This document shows, piece by piece, positions 61,433 to 64,000 of a stretch of DNA of 64,000 nt. The translations under genes were made by a program, and so were the position numbers. Position 1 is the stretch's first letter; every line of letters begins with the position of its first letter. The DNA comes from Bugulina stolonifera (lineage: Eukaryota > Bryozoa > Gymnolaemata > Cheilostomatida > Bugulidae): assembly GCA_935421135.1 (NCBI GenBank), contig OW285192.1, positions 18,143,001 to 18,207,000 on the forward strand, given 5' to 3'. Under the pieces are notes generated by a model, which worked only from the letters and a program-made list of their open reading frames with translations, was not told where the DNA came from and did not search any database.

Positions 61433-61726
61433 TATCCTCAACTTCAAGTGTATTCACGGGTTGATATTTGGAAACATCTGTTAGATATAGTTACAGGAAT
61501 GCAAGCCTTGAAATCTCCTTAGCTTATAAGGGGGCTTGTAAATGATCACCACTGCGGAAGCACTTGAAATGGAGTTTGATCCACTTTTAATTTCATGCAA
61601 GACATAGAAGGTGGGTTATACGACAGGTGAAAAGCATTGCAAGTTGGACTACAATTTAGCATTCACTGCACCAGAACTTGAAGGAAGGTCTAACAGTTCA
61701 GTTGGTATTACAGAGCTCTAATCAAC

Positions 61727-63810
61727 ATGGTAGCCTCTCCAGCCTGTGAACCAACAGAGGAAGATAAAGCTTATAAGGGCTGGAAACATCTCATCCCTTT
61801 CAGAAAGGCATCCAAGTAAGTTTAGCCCAGGATTTATATTGAAACAGCAAAATTATTTGTGCTAGAGGGTGACTAGTGCAGATTGGCACACGTCAGGTTT
61901 TATCTTTATCTGTCTTTTATGTCTCCAAAACACCAGTGTTTTGCTACAAACCAAATAAACTAAACTACCAGTAAAATACTGTTATTGCCCTAAAAGCAGA
62001 TGTTAGTTGTGCAAGAAAGTTTTGAGCTCTTCTAACCACTGGAAGCTTTTAGGAGTTTGGATAATCTGAAAAATACACCAAAGTTGTGAAATCAATGTTG
62101 AAGCATTATTGACATACATGTACATGTATTAGAGGTAGGCTTATCTAAGCTATATTAGTATAATACCACTGTATATAATTACTTCTATACACTTACAGGC
62201 CTACATGTAGGTGAAGTAGGACAACTTGTAAATTCCCTTCTTCACTGTATTACTGTACAATGTACATATAAGTACTTGTTGCTTACTGGTATATCCAACT
62301 TTCTACAGTAAAACTAAATAATCCTGCTGCTGTCCTCAAACAGGAAATTAGTTGGTTATGGTAGGAGAATAACGAAAATTATTAGCACCCACTAAATTCT
62401 TGCAGGTTAAAAACTGTAAAACAGCAATTGATTTTAGGGTACGTAGGAAATTAGTGGATACCAGCTCAGCAGTTGACACAAATGCAAATATTCCTAAGAA
62501 GATTTAAATTTACACCCAAGTTGTATACAGTAATTTTTTTTGTCATATTGATGGTGTTATTGACTTCCTTCCACGTAAAAATACCTGGTAATGATAACCT
62601 TCACTTAGACGTACACATTCGTGATAATTCTTCCAGACAATTTAAAGTAACATATAGACTTCACTCTCCTACTCTAAAATTAGCTTTCTATTAAATCACA
62701 TTTTTTCCTAATAAGAGGCAATTCCTTGTTTTAGGAACCCAAAGACTTTGCCATTGATATCTGCTGGTCCTTTAAGCTTTGGATCTGTTCACTGGGCTAA
62801 TAGTCTTGTGTATAAAGCTTACAGGTACGGTTTGACAGTAGATGATCTCTATGATACTCCGTGGAAAGATTCTTCAAAGTACAACTCTAAGATGTAAGTA
62901 TAATAGCAATGGAATCCAACTCTAAGATCTATATACAATAGCAATGGAATACAACTCCAAGATGTAGGTACAATAACAATGGAATACAACTCCAAGATGT
63001 AAGTATAATGACCACGGAGTACAACTCCAGTGTGAAAGTATAATAACAATGGAGCACAACTCCAAGATGTACATGTAAGTATAATAACAATGGAATAATG
63101 TTGAAAACTAGAGTTTGAGACCAAATACAACATTCTGGTTGAACTTTGCCACTCTACTGGATAATGTTTCAATATCAGTGCCAATTTTTTAATAACAACC
63201 CTAGAGGCATTTGCCATTTCTATTGCTTTATTTATCTCTCACAATTTTCAATTTAACACCAACATTGTATGTTAAGGTCCTGAGAAAAATTCCAAAGACA
63301 AAGACAAATTGTATCTATCTTCAATTTAACCTGAGTGCCACACCATGTAAATTATTTAGTGCACATCTTAATAACACTAAGTGATAAAATGGAGAGGAGC
63401 CTGAGTTCCATGAACAATCAAGGGCACTCCTCCTTTTAGGAACTCAGGTTACGAACAAATTTTGAGTGCAAATCAACTGGAATACAGATTGCGGTGTTCA
63501 AGCCTCGAGGTGTATAACATGTCGGTGTACAGCTCCCCAATATTCTATCTTTGAAGTTCCGACGTCATGAATTCAATACCAGGTTCTGATACTACATGTA
63601 GCTGTAGACAAATTACAGTTATTTTTAAATTAAGCATCACGTTACCAATTACTACCTTGTAGATTTGGTGAGTTGTGGAGCAGAGAGCTCTCCAAACACG
63701 GTAAGGAGCAGGCATCGGTCACTCGGGTAATCTTTAAGATGGTTGGCTCGAGGATTCTGTGTTCAATATTTCTAACTCTTCTGCTGAATACGTTCTCTTT
63801 CATTGGATCG
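61727..63810 (+). CDS. ABCC5-like: ABCC5 (MRP5)-like ABC transporter, first three coding exons (partial)
   Basis: Coding exons 61727-61815, 62735-62893 and 63663-63810 join in phase (132 codons). The gene then continues past the window. The ATG at 61727 gives a short charged N-terminus; SAGPLSFGSVHWANSLVYKA and LTVDDLYDTP match the ABCC subfamily lead-in to membrane domain 1, and FGELWSRELSKHG resembles the LExLWQEEL segment of MRP5. The last exon ends within the first TM helix (ILCSIFLTLLLNTFSFIGS). Short ABCC members such as ABCC4/5/11/12 lack the extra N-terminal TMD0, as here; ABCC5 is the best guess. They are ATP-driven exporters of organic anions and, for ABCC5, cyclic nucleotides. The nucleotide-binding domains lie outside the window. 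Confidence 0.78.
62880..63112 (+). repeat. 35-bp minisatellite copying the ABC gene exon 2 donor
   Basis: Exon 2 ends TACAACTCTAAGAT|GTAAGT. About five diverged units of about 35 bp follow, each with ACAACTCCAAGATGTAAGTA or a variant plus ATAACAATGGA. At least two downstream units keep GAT|GTAAGT or GTAGGT. Confidence 0.85.
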
Positions 63811-63970
63811 GTGAGTGCAATATGTCACTAGTAGTTTGACTCTGCAATCATTGCTACAGGCAGCTCTACGGTTCACATGTACTTTATTAGATCGATGAGT
63901 GCAATGCGTCACTAATAGTTGGACTCTGTAGTCACTGCAACAGGCACAGCTACGGTTCACATGTGCTTTT
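63798..63970 (+). repeat. 84-bp duplication across the ABC gene exon 3 donor
   Basis: The segment CATTGGATCG|GTGAGTGCAA at the end of exon 3 returns 84 bp downstream as TATTAGATCG|ATGAGTGCAA, with about 70 further bases shared (CTACGGTTCACATGT core). In the second copy the donor GT has become AT. The start of a possible third copy (TTTCATTA) is seen near 63968. Confidence 0.8.
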
Positions 63971-64000
63971 CATTATGTGTAATTGTAACACACTCAACAC

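Larger units (their letters stand above)
57372..61726. other. divergent intergenic region between gene E and the ABC gene
   Basis: It lies between two divergently transcribed starts and should contain both promoters, but I could not identify core elements with confidence. It is dominated by short tandem duplications and an LTR-like element, entered separately. The open frames in 59597-60159 show no domain, and part of that stretch is LTR sequence. Confidence 0.5.

Noticed and set aside
60852..61457. Three overlapping minus-strand open frames of about 180-200 codons
   Set aside because: All come from the 23-bp stop-free unit.

Overview
The window reads as nuclear DNA of an animal, most likely a non-bilaterian metazoan and plausibly a demosponge; the lineage is inference. 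Genes are rich in short GT-AG introns. Two of the receptors combine F5/8C-discoidin, fibronectin III (FN3), CCP/sushi, TSP1 and C-type-lectin-like modules. A large share of intronic and intergenic DNA is tandem repeat. No bacterial operon, tRNA gene, rRNA gene or CRISPR array was found.

Layout. 1-300: a 170-bp-spaced direct duplication. 606-1870 (-): a truncated CR1/L2-like LINE with the ORF1 C-terminus and the ORF2 endonuclease. 1960-2023 (-): an orphan signal-peptide exon. 4081-11369 (-): gene A, a receptor-like protein of about 809 aa (signal peptide, F5/8C, four FN3, CCP, TM, and a tail with six YxN motifs). 13765-15045: a 1.28-kb octanucleotide array. 15122-22038 (+): gene B, an SLC49A4/DIRC2-like MFS transporter with a solo LTR in an intron. 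22940-27395 (-): gene C, a gamma-butyrobetaine dioxygenase-like enzyme of carnitine synthesis. 28007-28341: a MITE. 29196-57371 (-): gene E, a 56-exon receptor of about 3046 aa whose ectodomain ends in a receptor-phosphatase-like juxtamembrane region; it has one TM helix and a 505-aa tail with no catalytic domain. 57372-61726: intergenic DNA with repeats and a second LTR-like element. 61727-63810 (+): the first three coding exons of an ABCC5/MRP5-like transporter that runs off the window.

Exon models were built by hand from splice sites and reading phase. Every junction in A, C, E and the ABC gene closes in frame; gene B needs an alternative acceptor at one exon. Genes A and E share module types and may be two related recognition receptors. 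Genes B, C and the ABC gene are metabolic or transport genes with no evident functional link to them.

The most unusual signal is recurrent. Several minisatellites start exactly at splice junctions and copy the 5' splice site, often with the last coding bases: 19-bp and 39-bp units in gene A, 29-bp and 7-bp units in gene E, and 35-bp and 84-bp units in the ABC gene. One 20-bp array copies a 3' splice site. Two of the donor-side units are multiples of 3 (39 and 84 bp). The 39-bp array stays open in frame, so donor choice could add 13-residue blocks to gene A.
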